Shown one piece after another: positions 21,753-31,295 of a stretch of DNA of 64,000 bases. The position numbers were made by a program, and so were the translations under genes. Origin of the DNA: Mycolicibacterium mengxianglii (lineage in GTDB: Bacteria; Actinomycetota; Actinomycetes; Mycobacteriales; Mycobacteriaceae); assembly GCF_015710575.1 (NCBI RefSeq), contig NZ_CP065373.1:3162001-3226000 (forward strand). The letters run 5' to 3'. How positions within the stretch are numbered: the first letter of the stretch is position 1; each line of letters starts with the position of its first letter. The notes under the pieces are model-generated. The model was not told the origin of the DNA. It did not search any database and was given only the letters and a program-made list of their open reading frames with translations.

Positions 21753-24427
21753 GGCATGACCCGGCGCTCATCAGGACCCCACAGCGGCTGCATGCCGCCC
21801 GGCAGTGACAGTTGCGTGGCGGTGATGACATTGGACAACTCCCGCAACGCCGCGAGTACACCCTGGAGCAGGTCCGCCAGCTCGCTGCGCCGGCCCTGGG
21901 GCGACACCACCTCCAGGTCGGCGGGATCCAACCGCCGCAGCCGGGTACTGATCTCGTCAACCAGCCGTTCGGCGCGGGAGCTGTTTGACGCCCCGGGCAG
22001 TGTCCGCAGATCCGCACGCAGCCGTTCCAGCTGAAACACCAGTGATCGCGGGTTCTCGGCGTCGAACAGCAGTAGTTCGGCCACTGCCGCCACACTGACC
22101 TTGCCGTGGTTGCGGCGGCGGTAGATGACCGCCGACTCGCACGCCACCAGGGTGGCTTCGGTGATGGTCTGCTCGGCGCCCGGACTGCGCGGGGTGGACA
22201 TCGTGGCCAGCAGCAGCGCGGCCAGCATGCTTCCCCGCTCGATCCGCTTGCCGATGTCCATCATCGTCCAGCCGACGTCGTGCACCATGGATTCGGCGGC
22301 CACCCCGGACAGCGCGAGCATCCCGGTCATGGTCTTGGAGTGTGCCGCCGCCATCTCGGCGTCGCCGCGCAGATGGGAATCCGGCGGAGAGTCCGAGGAG
22401 TGCAGCACCGCACGGTCGACGGTGGCCAGCACCATCCAGGTGTCGTTGGACATCTGGTCGCGCACCGCCCTTGCTGCCAAACCGAGCCGTTCCACCGACT
22501 GCGCCAGCGATCCGGGACGTTTGCGGTCGGCGGTCAGCAGCCACAGTGTCGTGGGGGCCACCGCGATCATCTCGGCGTAGTCACCGGCTGCCCCGGTGTC
22601 GGTGCCGGTGATGTTGCCCAGCGCCGTCAACAGCACCGGCACGCAGTCGCTGGCGTCGAGGTCCTGGCGGTGGCGGTATTCGTGATAACGCTCGCGGGTC
22701 ACGTTGAGCAGGCGGGCCATCTGTTCGGCGCGCTCGGCGTAGCGACCCGTCCAGAACAGGTCCGACAGCACACGCGGGGAGCTGACGGCGCTGGTGCCGC
22801 TGGCGGTGACCGCAGGCCCCGCCGGTAGGACGACGGCATGCTCCACGCCGACCCTGGCCGACGGCAGAACCCAGATGTCTTTGGCCGCAACACTATTGAG
22901 ATTGAAGGCAGCATCACCCGGGGAGAGCACGTATCCGAGGCCACCGATCATCGGGGCGTACCCGCCGCGTTGCGACACCGCGAAGAGTCGCATCCCGACC
23001 CCGGCCGCCGACAAGCCACCGGAATAGTGATCGGTGGGGGCCGAGGAGAACTGCGGAAGTTCCTGGCCCACCCATTGCCACGGCGTCGCGGTGATTCTGT
23101 CTGCCAGGTCCCGGCGTTGCGCCGCCGACAACCCCGGTCCGACGATCGGGGCGCCGCCGGTGGTCGGTTTGATCAACAGCGAATCCAGATTGGCCAGCAG
23201 GTGGGAGCGTTCCGCGTCGATACCGGCCCAGTACAACGGAGCGGTCGGCAGTTGCGGGGTCTCGCCGAGCAGCATCGCGGCCAGTTCCGGCAGGAACCGC
23301 ATGATCCCAGGGCTTTCCAGGATGCCACTGCCGAGGCTGTTGACCACCGTGACCGACCCGCGGCGTTGTGCCTCCACGAGTCCGACCACACCGAGGCGCG
23401 AGTCGCCCCGCAGATCCAGCGGGTCGGCATAGGCGGCGTCGACGCGGCGTAACACCACATCAACACGTTTCAGGGTGCCCAGCGACCGCATCCAGAGCTT
23501 GCCGTCACGCACCACCAGGTCCGCGTTCTCCACCAGGGGGAAGCCCAGCATCGAGGCCAGGTAGGCCTGGTCGAAGGCGGTCTCGGACAAGATGCCCGGG
23601 CTGAGCACCACGACCACCGGGTCTTCGGCGGCTTCGGGGGCCGCCTCGATCAGCGACAGCCGCAGCGCGTGCGCAAAGGGTGAGGTGGGCCGCGGGGCGA
23701 TGCGCTCGTACAGATCGGGAATGGTGTGGGCGACCACCCGCCGGTCGGCCAGCGCGTAACCCGCCCCCGAGGGCGCCTGTGTCCAGTCCGCATTCACCTC
23801 GAAGCCTTCACTGCCGGCGCGGCTGATATCGCACCCGTGAAGGAACAGTTGGTGACGGCCGGGTACCTCGATTCCGCGGGCGGCCCGGATGTAACCGGGA
23901 TGGGCGAACAGCAGTTCCGGGGGAAGCACTCCGCTGGTGAGGGCCCGCCGCTCGCCGTAGAGGTCCACCAGCACCGCGTCGAGCAGCCGGGACCGTTGCA
24001 CCAGCCCGGCCTGCAGAACGTCCCAGTCCGGCGGTGAGATCAACAGCGGGACGGCATCCAGGTGCCAGGGCCCCGGTTCCGCGGGGTCGAGACTGTTGGT
24101 GGACAGCGCTTCCCCGGCACCGTCGAGGGCGATGTAGGTGATGCCGTCGTTGTCGACGAGCCCACGGACGTCGGTGCGGAGCCGGTTGAGGCCGGCCTTG
24201 CCGCGTTCGCCGAGCACCTCGGCCAGCTCCCGCCACGATTCCCGGACATTGCCCGCCGGGTCCACGAACTCGTCGTAGCCGGACACCGCCGCGCTCCGGC
24301 CTTCGCGCACGTCGAAGAGCGCCTGCTGGGCCAGGGCCTCGCGGTATCCGGCGAGCAGACGGTCGGGGTCACGCCCCCCGGTTTCCCGGCCACCGAGTGA
24401 CCCGGAAATGGGCAGCGATGATGACAA
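21749..24427 (-). CDS. Circularly permuted ATP-grasp fused to an alpha-E domain (predicted peptide ligase)
   Basis: I choose the TTG at 24427 because AGGAG lies 8 bases upstream, giving 892 residues; the ATG at 24460 (903 aa) has no ribosome site. The first half (about 60-500) is the circularly permuted ATP-grasp (COG2308), with NADLVVRDGKLWMRSLG, VVNSLGSGILESPGIMRFLP and GGAPIVGPGLS. The second half (about 555-890) is the helical alpha-E domain (COG2307), beginning VLSDLFWTGRYAERAEQMAR. The two domains are often separate genes but are fused here. Published domain analysis predicts peptide or amide ligation. It follows the DUF2126 gene by about 50 bases. Confidence 0.9.
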   Translation of the reverse strand: MSSSLPISGSLGGRETGGRDPDRLLAGYREALAQQALFDVREGRSAAVSGYDEFVDPAGNVRESWRELAEVLGERGKAGLNRLRTDVRGLVDNDGITYIALDGAGEALSTNSLDPAEPGPWHLDAVPLLISPPDWDVLQAGLVQRSRLLDAVLVDLYGERRALTSGVLPPELLFAHPGYIRAARGIEVPGRHQLFLHGCDISRAGSEGFEVNADWTQAPSGAGYALADRRVVAHTIPDLYERIAPRPTSPFAHALRLSLIEAAPEAAEDPVVVVLSPGILSETAFDQAYLASMLGFPLVENADLVVRDGKLWMRSLGTLKRVDVVLRRVDAAYADPLDLRGDSRLGVVGLVEAQRRGSVTVVNSLGSGILESPGIMRFLPELAAMLLGETPQLPTAPLYWAGIDAERSHLLANLDSLLIKPTTGGAPIVGPGLSAAQRRDLADRITATPWQWVGQELPQFSSAPTDHYSGGLSAAGVGMRLFAVSQRGGYAPMIGGLGYVLSPGDAAFNLNSVAAKDIWVLPSARVGVEHAVVLPAGPAVTASGTSAVSSPRVLSDLFWTGRYAERAEQMARLLNVTRERYHEYRHRQDLDASDCVPVLLTALGNITGTDTGAAGDYAEMIAVAPTTLWLLTADRKRPGSLAQSVERLGLAARAVRDQMSNDTWMVLATVDRAVLHSSDSPPDSHLRGDAEMAAAHSKTMTGMLALSGVAAESMVHDVGWTMMDIGKRIERGSMLAALLLATMSTPRSPGAEQTITEATLVACESAVIYRRRNHGKVSVAAVAELLLFDAENPRSLVFQLERLRADLRTLPGASNSSRAERLVDEISTRLRRLDPADLEVVSPQGRRSELADLLQGVLAALRELSNVITATQLSLPGGMQPLWGPDERRVMP

Positions 24428-24477
24428 CGTCTGTTCTCCTGGTTCGTCGATAACTCTCATGCGTGCGGGCGGGCCCG

Positions 24478-27400
24478 TTATTGCAGCACGGTACGCACTC
24501 GACGAAGGTCCAGGATCCCCGGAGCGCCCACATCGATGGACTGGCGGGCCTGCTTCTCACGCAGATCCGACATGTCGACCTTGCCAGGGGTGAACCCGGA
24601 GGCCTCGAAACGCCGGCCGCGGCGTGACTCGGCCTCCACGGCGTTGACCGGTGGCGAGTCATAGGCCCGCCCGCCGGGATGGGCCACGTGGTAGGTGCAG
24701 CCACCGCGGGACATGCCCGATGCCACCTCGATCAGTTCGAACCGCAGCGGGCCGTCGACGGTGATGGTGGGGTGCAGGGCACTGGGCGGCTGCCACGCGC
24801 GGTAGCGCACCCCGCCGACCTGGATATCGGTGTTGTCGGTGGCCAGCAGCGGGACCGGATAGCCGTTGCAGGTGACGATGTAGCGCTGTCGGTCGGCTCC
24901 GATGAGTCGCACCTGCAGCCGCTCCACCGACGAATCCACGTAGCGCGCGGCGCCGCCGGCAGTCGACTCCTCGCCGAGGGTGTTCCACGGTTCGATCGCG
25001 CCGCGTAACTCGATCTCGACTCCGTCGAAGACCGCGGTGCCGATCCGCGGGAAGCGGAACTCGGTGAACGGGTCCAGCCAGCTGGTGTCGAAGTTGATCC
25101 CCCGCGCCCGCAGATCGGCAGCGACTTCGGCGATGTCACGAATGATGAAGTGCGGCAACAGGTACCGGCCATGCAGATTGTCGCCGTGGCGGATCAGCGG
25201 AGCCCGCAGCGGCTCATCCCAGAACCACGACACCAGTGAACGCACCAGCAGTGACTGCACCATCGCCATCTGGTAGTGCGGTGGCATCTCGAATCCGCGC
25301 AGTTCCAGCAGCCCGAGGCGCCCGCGAGGGCTGTCGGGGCTGTAGAGCTTGTCGATGCAGAACTCGGCGCGGTGGGTGTTGCCCGTGATGTCGGTCAGCA
25401 GATGCCGCAGCGCCCGGTCGCTGACCCAGGGTTGCGGATTCTTCGTCTCCCGGGTCAGCCGCGCGATCTCGGCGAACGCGATCTCCAACTCGTAGAGCGC
25501 TTCCGGGCGGCCCTCGTCGACACGGGGTGCCTGCGAGGTGGTGCCGATGAATCGGCCGGCGAACAGATAGGACAGCGACGGATGCCGCTGCCAGTAGGTC
25601 AGCAGGGACACCAACAGGTCGGGGCGGCGCAGCAGCGGTGATTCCGCGGGGGTGAGCCCGCCCAGGGTGATGTGGTTGCCACCACCGGTGCCGCCGTGGG
25701 TCCCGTCGACGTCGAATTGCTCAGTGGACAACCGCGCCAGCCGGGCCTGGGCATACAACGTCTCCAGTTGGGCACGCTGTTCGGCGAAGCTACGCGTCGG
25801 GGCGACGTTGACCTCGATGACCCCCGGGTCGGGGGTGACCGACATCGACTCCAGCCGCGGGTCCGCCGGCGGCCCATAACCTTCCACGACGATCGGGCAG
25901 CTGAGCTTGGCCGCCGCCTCCTCCAGTCGGGAGATCAGGTCGACGAAGTCGTCCAGGGCGTCGGTGGGCGGCAGGAAGACATAGAGCAATCCGTCCCGGA
26001 CCTCGGCGACCATCGCGGTGGTGGGGGCGTCGTCCGACTCGTCGATGTCTGCTGCTTCCGCCTGCGCAACGTCTTCGCGCCCGGGCAGCGGGCCACGGTC
26101 GACCAGCGGATCACCCGGATAGGTGGGGCGCGGCGGCTTCCAGTTGACGGAGTTCAACGGCAGCCGCAGTCCCGCCGGGGAATCACCGTCGAGCAGCACG
26201 ATGCGGCCGCGGCGCAGCCGCCAGTCCGCACTCGCCCAGCCGAGCTCGTCCTCACGCCGGTGCAACGGCAGTACGTAGGCCGTCGGCTCGACGACGGCGT
26301 CTTCGAGGCGGGACAGTAATTCTTCGCGCAGTTGCCCACTGTCGGCCTCGAGGTCGTCCTCCGCGGCTACCGCCGCACCGGCGGGCCGCCGCACCGATGC
26401 CGACAGGCGGCTCAGCGCATCCTCGTAGGCCGGCCGTACCTGACTGTCCGGCAGGCCCAGGCCGTCGGCCACGGCGCCGAGCAGCTGCGCCCCGATATCC
26501 GGCGCGAGGGAGGGTGGCACATCCGCGTCCGGTCCCGACGACCACGGGTCCGCCAGCAGCGTCGCGTCACTCCACAGGGGTTCGCCGTCCTTACGCCACA
26601 ACAAGCTGATCTGCCAGCGCGGCAACGGTTCTCCGGGATACCACTTGCCCTGGCTGCGCTGCACCAGTCCCTGAGGTGCCCACATCTCTTTGAGCCGGGC
26701 GGCCAGGGCGGAGGCGCGTTCCCGCTTGTGCGGGCCGTCGGCTTCGATGGTCCACTCCGGATCCACCTGGTTGTCGATCGAGACGAACGTCGGTTCGCCG
26801 CCGACGGTCAGCCGCACGTCCGCGTCATCGAGGCGGCGGTCCACCCGGGCACCCAGGTCGATGATCGAGCCCCACGCCGCTTCGGTGTAAGGCAGTGTGA
26901 CCCGCGGATCTTCGTGCACCCGGGTGACGGTGTTGGAGAAGTCCAGCACCGTCTCGGCGGGGCCGGTGGCACCGGTGATCGGCGCCGCCGACGCCGGATG
27001 CGGTGTCGCCGAGAGCGGGATGTGCCCTTCACCGGCGAAGAGCCCCGACGTCGGATCAAGGCCGATCCAACCGGCCCCGGGAATGTAGACCTCGGTCCAG
27101 GCGTGCAGATCGGTGAAATCGGCTGCGGGCCCGGACGGCCCGTCGAGCGCTTGGACGTCGGAGGCCAACTGGACGAGATAGCCGGAGACGAAGCGGGCGG
27201 CCAGGCCCAGCTGCCGCAGCACCGACACCAGCAGCCAGGCCGAGTCGCGGCAGGAGCCGATGCCGCTGCGCAGCGTGAAGTCCGGGGTCTGCACCCCCGG
27301 CTCCATCCGCACGCTGTAACCGACATCGGCGTTGACGGCCCGGTTCAGGGCCACCAGGAAGTCGATGGTGCGTCCGCCGGGGGCGATGCGGAAATTGCGT

Positions 27401-27813
27401 ACCCACTCGGTCGCCAGATCGCCGGGACCCGTGCCCACGTCGATTTCGTCGACTGGGCGCAGGTAGGGCTTGAGATCCTCGGCCAGGGCCTTGGGGTAGG
27501 TGAAGGGGAAGGTCTCTGCCCAGTCCTCGATGAAGAAATCGAAGGGGTTGATCACCTTCAGGTCGGCGATCAGCCCGACGTTGATGGCCAGCTGACGGGT
27601 GCGGTTGGGAAACACCAGCCGCGCCAGGAAGTTCCCGAACGCGTCCTGCTGCCAGTTGAGGAAATGGTCGGCGGGTTCGACTTCCAAGGAGTACGCCTCG
27701 ATCGGGGTCCTCGAGTGCGGAGCCGGACGTAGACGTACTACGTGCGGGTGCACCTCTACCAGCCGGTCGAAGGTGTAGGTGGTGCGATGCTCCAGCGCCA
27801 CTTTGATTCCCAT
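24478..27813 (-). CDS. Giant transglutaminase-DUF2126 protein
   Basis: The ATG at 27813 (MGIKVALEHRTTYTFDR) gives 1111 residues; GGGA lies 9 bases upstream. Residues 1 to about 290 form a transglutaminase module with Cys in GSCRDSAWLL, His in FTDLHAWTEVY and Asp in GLDPTSGLFAG. The rest is DUF2126 (COG4196), with DVRLTVGGEPTFVSIDNQ, the GGTGGGNHITLGG segment and LFAGRFIGTTSQAPR. DUF2126 resembles glutamate-cysteine ligase/glutamine synthetase-type amidoligases in published domain work, so the protein could both cut and join amide bonds. It is the first gene of the four-gene operon and corresponds to Rv2566. Confidence 0.9.
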   Translation of the reverse strand: MGIKVALEHRTTYTFDRLVEVHPHVVRLRPAPHSRTPIEAYSLEVEPADHFLNWQQDAFGNFLARLVFPNRTRQLAINVGLIADLKVINPFDFFIEDWAETFPFTYPKALAEDLKPYLRPVDEIDVGTGPGDLATEWVRNFRIAPGGRTIDFLVALNRAVNADVGYSVRMEPGVQTPDFTLRSGIGSCRDSAWLLVSVLRQLGLAARFVSGYLVQLASDVQALDGPSGPAADFTDLHAWTEVYIPGAGWIGLDPTSGLFAGEGHIPLSATPHPASAAPITGATGPAETVLDFSNTVTRVHEDPRVTLPYTEAAWGSIIDLGARVDRRLDDADVRLTVGGEPTFVSIDNQVDPEWTIEADGPHKRERASALAARLKEMWAPQGLVQRSQGKWYPGEPLPRWQISLLWRKDGEPLWSDATLLADPWSSGPDADVPPSLAPDIGAQLLGAVADGLGLPDSQVRPAYEDALSRLSASVRRPAGAAVAAEDDLEADSGQLREELLSRLEDAVVEPTAYVLPLHRREDELGWASADWRLRRGRIVLLDGDSPAGLRLPLNSVNWKPPRPTYPGDPLVDRGPLPGREDVAQAEAADIDESDDAPTTAMVAEVRDGLLYVFLPPTDALDDFVDLISRLEEAAAKLSCPIVVEGYGPPADPRLESMSVTPDPGVIEVNVAPTRSFAEQRAQLETLYAQARLARLSTEQFDVDGTHGGTGGGNHITLGGLTPAESPLLRRPDLLVSLLTYWQRHPSLSYLFAGRFIGTTSQAPRVDEGRPEALYELEIAFAEIARLTRETKNPQPWVSDRALRHLLTDITGNTHRAEFCIDKLYSPDSPRGRLGLLELRGFEMPPHYQMAMVQSLLVRSLVSWFWDEPLRAPLIRHGDNLHGRYLLPHFIIRDIAEVAADLRARGINFDTSWLDPFTEFRFPRIGTAVFDGVEIELRGAIEPWNTLGEESTAGGAARYVDSSVERLQVRLIGADRQRYIVTCNGYPVPLLATDNTDIQVGGVRYRAWQPPSALHPTITVDGPLRFELIEVASGMSRGGCTYHVAHPGGRAYDSPPVNAVEAESRRGRRFEASGFTPGKVDMSDLREKQARQSIDVGAPGILDLRRVRTVLQ

Positions 27814-27871
27814 AGCGGTTGATCCCATCACAACGGACACAGGCTCGCATTGCGCGAGGTCAGCGGAGCGC

Positions 27872-28792
27872 TCAGCGGTCGGCGGAGTGCGGCAGCGTGG
27901 GGCGCAGGATCAAGACCAGCACTCCGGCCACCACGATGCCGACCAGGTTGACGACGAGCTGCAGAGCCGATTTCGCGGCCAGATCCCAGTCGCCGAGGGT
28001 TGCGGCCACGGCGGCGAAGCCGGCAGCGGTCACGGTGTAGACCGAGATGAAGACCCCCACCAGCCCGGTGGCCTTCGCCGACACCAGCGACAGCATCCCG
28101 GCGGCGCCGGCCAGCAGCGCCACCACGAACGACACCGGGCCCACCTGGAAGATGAAGTCGACTTCCTTGAGGTGGTGGACGTCGTCCAGGGTGAGCCACC
28201 CGAGGGCCTCGGCCGCCATGGTCGCCAGTGAGGTGATGGCCATGGCAACTGGAAACCCGACCACCAGCGCCAGGGCCGCCCGTCGGGTCAGGTCTGCACG
28301 GCGGCGCACCAGTGCCACCGACAGCGCGGCCAGCGGGCCGAACTCCGGGCCGAGCACCATGGCACCCACCACGGTGACGGTGGAGTCGGTGACCACACCG
28401 ATCGCGGTCAGCAGACACGCCAATGTGAGAAAGAGCAGGAAGGTGACGCTGAGCGCGGATTCCTCGCGGGTGCGGCCGATCAGCTCATCCCACAGGAGCG
28501 CGTCGGCGGGGTCTCCCTCGGCGGCGTCCTCCGCCTTGTGCGCCTTGGTCGACAGCACGGTGTCGAGCACTTCCAGGGTGATGGCGCCGCGGTGCTGGAT
28601 GTCGAGTTCTTTGAGTTTCTTGATGACGTGGTTGGCGCACTCGCGGGCGATGTCGGCGGTGATCTCGTCGCCGGGCGGTTCGAGTGCCGCCCCCGGATAG
28701 AGCAGCAGGTTCGCCACGCCGACCTCGCCGCGCAGGATCTCCAGGACCGGCTCCCGCAGCTCGTCGGGTGCGATCACCCGTAAATGCAGCAC
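27872..28792 (-). CDS. DUF389 family membrane protein
   Basis: The GTG at 28792 opens 306 residues. An N-terminal ACT-like or ferredoxin-like soluble part (about 1-80) leads into six or more hydrophobic segments (about 115-300). The family core is FLLFLTLACLLTAIGVVTDS followed by TVVGAMVLGPEFGPLAALSVAL. DUF389 proteins are of unknown function; an uncharacterised transporter is a common guess. It lies upstream of the DUF2126 gene on the same strand, with 58 bases between, and could be cotranscribed with the peptide-modification operon. Confidence 0.85.
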   Translation of the reverse strand: MLHLRVIAPDELREPVLEILRGEVGVANLLLYPGAALEPPGDEITADIARECANHVIKKLKELDIQHRGAITLEVLDTVLSTKAHKAEDAAEGDPADALLWDELIGRTREESALSVTFLLFLTLACLLTAIGVVTDSTVTVVGAMVLGPEFGPLAALSVALVRRRADLTRRAALALVVGFPVAMAITSLATMAAEALGWLTLDDVHHLKEVDFIFQVGPVSFVVALLAGAAGMLSLVSAKATGLVGVFISVYTVTAAGFAAVAATLGDWDLAAKSALQLVVNLVGIVVAGVLVLILRPTLPHSADR

Positions 28793-28954
28793 CGGCGCAA
28801 GTTAACCGACTCGCAGGGCAGAAAACACGTGCAGCACGTCAAGTGTGCGGCTTGCACATTCCTATGTTATATATTCACACTGTGTTCGCGGCCACATGGC
28901 CGGCAACCGGCGAAACGGAGACAATTCTGTGAATTTTCCACAGTTGGGTGCTTC
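28793..28954 (+). promoter_or_regulatory. AT-rich divergent control region upstream of the DeoR gene
   Basis: In strong contrast to its flanks, 28858-28880 is AT-rich (TATGTTATATATTCACAC) and includes the perfect 9-bp palindrome CACACTGTG at 28876-28884. It separates the DUF389 gene (minus) from the deoR-kinase-transporter operon (plus). A DeoR-family repressor normally binds such sites near its own promoter. I could not assign -35 and -10 boxes with good spacing. Confidence 0.45.
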
Positions 28955-29782
28955 GTGAGTTCCGACGTGCGGACTCGCCGTGACCGGATCGAGCAGCTGG
29001 TGCGCACCGCCCGCGAGATCGGATACGCCGAGCTGGCGGCTGAGTTCGAAGTCTCCGAGATGACCATTCGGCGCGACGTCGAGGCGCTGGAGACACTCGG
29101 CGTGCTGCGCCGGGTGATGGGTGGCGTGATCGCGGTGCAGGGCAAGGACAACGAGCCCTCGTTCGCGACCCGAATGGCTGACGCCGCGCAGGAGAAAAAC
29201 CACATCGCCGACATGGTCGCCGACCTGATCGGCCCCAAGGAAACTCTCATCCTCGATTCCGGCAGCACTGCGCTGGCTGTCGCGCACTCGCTGCGGGGAC
29301 GCGGACTCGGTCTGACGGTGGTGACCCCGAGCATCATGGCCGCGCTGGCACTGGTCGACGAACCCGACACCAGCGTCGTGCTCACCGGTGGTGAACTGCG
29401 CTCCGGCGAGCTGAGCCTGATCGGCCCGAGCGCGGAAGACACGCTGTCCCATTACAACTGCGACACCTACGTGATGGGGGTTGCCGGTATCGACGGCGAA
29501 CGCGGAATCTCCGACTACCACCAGGCCGAAAGCCGGGTCAAACGTGCCGCCAGCAGCCGTGCCGACCGGGTGATCGTGGCCGCGGACAAGAGCAAGCTCG
29601 GCCGCGTCACCTTCGTCAGCATCGCCGCCCTGTCGCAGATCGACGCCATCGTCACCGACGGCCCGTCCGACCATCCGACGCTGGTGGCCGCACGCGGTGC
29701 CGGCGTCGAGGTCATCTGCGTTGTCGGACAGAGTGTTCCGGCCCCGGCGGCGGACACCCACACAGATAGGGAGCCGACATGA
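28955..29782 (+). CDS. DeoR/GlpR family transcriptional regulator
   Basis: This 275-residue repressor starts at GTG 28955 (VSSDVRTRRDRIEQLV). The winged HTH spans about 5-60, with recognition-helix sequence VSEMTIRRDVEAL. The C-terminal DeoRC sugar-phosphate sensor domain (about 75-240) carries LILDSGSTALAVAHSL and VVLTGGELRSGELSLIG. Such regulators respond to a phosphorylated sugar intermediate, here likely the product of the FGGY kinase. Its stop overlaps the kinase ATG as ATGA. It is the first gene of the catabolic operon and likely autoregulates it. Confidence 0.92.
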   Translation: MSSDVRTRRDRIEQLVRTAREIGYAELAAEFEVSEMTIRRDVEALETLGVLRRVMGGVIAVQGKDNEPSFATRMADAAQEKNHIADMVADLIGPKETLILDSGSTALAVAHSLRGRGLGLTVVTPSIMAALALVDEPDTSVVLTGGELRSGELSLIGPSAEDTLSHYNCDTYVMGVAGIDGERGISDYHQAESRVKRAASSRADRVIVAADKSKLGRVTFVSIAALSQIDAIVTDGPSDHPTLVAARGAGVEVICVVGQSVPAPAADTHTDREPT

Positions 29783-31269
29783 CAAACCACACCATAGGCA
29801 TCGACATCGGCACCACCGGTACCAAGACGGTGCTGCTCGACATCGCGGGTGGCATCGTGGCCACGGCCACCAGAGAGACCGCGCTGCACTCGACGGGACC
29901 GGGTTTCGCCGAGGCCGACACCGAGCAGTGGTACCGCAACGTCATCGAATCGATCCGGGAAGTGCTGGCCACCAGTGGGGTGTCTGCGGCCGACGTGGGC
30001 GCGGTCGCGACATCGGGAATGGTGCCCGCCGTCATCCCCGTGGACGGTGCGGGTAAACCGTTGCGGCACGCCATCCTTCAGAACGACGCCCGCGCGCACC
30101 GCGAGGTCACCGAGCTCGCGAACGCGCTCTCCGGGGTGGACCTGGTGACGCTGACGGGTTCGGCGTTGACCCAACAGTCGGTGGCCCCGACCCTCGTGTG
30201 GCTGCGTGAGCACGAACCCGAGGTCTACGCCCACGCCGCGCACTGGGTCGGTTCCTACGACTGGGTGCTCTCGGCGCTGGGCGCACCGGTGCACGTCGAA
30301 CAGAACTGGGCACTGGAATCGGGGCTGTTCAGCATCGACGGCGACATCGCGGATGCGGTGCTGTCCGCCGCGGCGCTGGACCCGGCCACGCTGGCTCCGG
30401 TCCGGCGTCCCGGCACGCAGGTCGGTGAACTCAGCAGGCGCGCCGCCGAGGAAACCGGCCTGCAGGCAGGTACCGCGCTGGTGGTCGGCGGTGCCGACCA
30501 CGTGCTCTCGGCGTTCGCGGCAGGCGTCAACAATCCCGGTGATGCGCTGGTGAAACTCGGTGGCGCCGGGGACATCCTGGTCGCCAGCGACACCAAGGTC
30601 GTCGATGAACGGCTCTACCTCGATGCACATCCGGTGCCGGGCCACTGGCTGCCCAACGGCTGCATGGCCACCAGCGGCAGTTTGATCCGGTGGTTCCAGG
30701 CGCTCATCGGCGGCCCAGGAAATGTAGAGCTCATGGCGCTCGACGACGAGGCGGCCTCACGTGCGCCGGCCGAAGTGCTGTGCCTGCCTTACTTCCTCGG
30801 CGAGAAGAGCCCGATTCACGATCCCGATCTGCGCGGCGTGTTCGCCGGTCTGCACCTCGGGCACACCAGAGCCGACATGTACCGGTCTGTGCTGGAGGCC
30901 ATCGCGTTCGGCTTCCGGCATCACGTCGACGTGTTCGGTGACATCGGCATCCCGCTGACCCGGGTGATGATTACCAACGGTGGTTCCAAGTCCACACTGT
31001 GGAAGCAGATCCACGCCGACGTGCTCGGTCTCGAGATGCTGCCGGTGCGCGGCCATCCCGGGGCGTCGCTCGGTGCCGCGGTGATCGCCGCCATCGGCGT
31101 CGGCGCTCTCGACGACTGGTCGGACGCGGCACGTTTCATCACGCTGGACTCCCCCTACGTCCCGGACCCGCAACGTCGCGCCGCCTACGACGCGGCGTAT
31201 GCGACGTGGCGCGAACTCGGCACCGCGATGACCCCCATCTCCCACGCAATCGCAGCCAGAACACGATGA
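29779..31269 (+). CDS. FGGY family carbohydrate kinase
   Basis: This 496-residue kinase has two actin-like domains: FGGY_N (about 4-245), with the phosphate loop IGIDIGTTGTKTVLLD, and FGGY_C (about 255-440), with VVGGADHVLSAFAAGVNNPG and MITNGGSKSTLWKQ. The family phosphorylates ketoses and polyols such as xylulose, ribulose, glycerol, erythritol and autoinducer-2; the exact sugar cannot be read here. It is cotranscribed with deoR (4-base overlap) and followed 26 bases later by the transporter genes. Gene context suggests the kinase acts on the ketose made by the SDR enzyme of the same operon. Confidence 0.9.
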   Translation: MTNHTIGIDIGTTGTKTVLLDIAGGIVATATRETALHSTGPGFAEADTEQWYRNVIESIREVLATSGVSAADVGAVATSGMVPAVIPVDGAGKPLRHAILQNDARAHREVTELANALSGVDLVTLTGSALTQQSVAPTLVWLREHEPEVYAHAAHWVGSYDWVLSALGAPVHVEQNWALESGLFSIDGDIADAVLSAAALDPATLAPVRRPGTQVGELSRRAAEETGLQAGTALVVGGADHVLSAFAAGVNNPGDALVKLGGAGDILVASDTKVVDERLYLDAHPVPGHWLPNGCMATSGSLIRWFQALIGGPGNVELMALDDEAASRAPAEVLCLPYFLGEKSPIHDPDLRGVFAGLHLGHTRADMYRSVLEAIAFGFRHHVDVFGDIGIPLTRVMITNGGSKSTLWKQIHADVLGLEMLPVRGHPGASLGAAVIAAIGVGALDDWSDAARFITLDSPYVPDPQRRAAYDAAYATWRELGTAMTPISHAIAARTR

Positions 31270-31295
31270 GTTTCAACGAAAGGAACTGTCCCACA

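Noticed and set aside
20340..22034. A 564-codon plus-strand frame across the metallopeptidase and transglutaminase genes
   Set aside because: Antisense to an intact operon; no recognisable motif.
28852..28875. A sigma-70-like promoter TTGCAC/TATATT before the DeoR gene
   Set aside because: The spacing is 12 bases, too short for a normal promoter.
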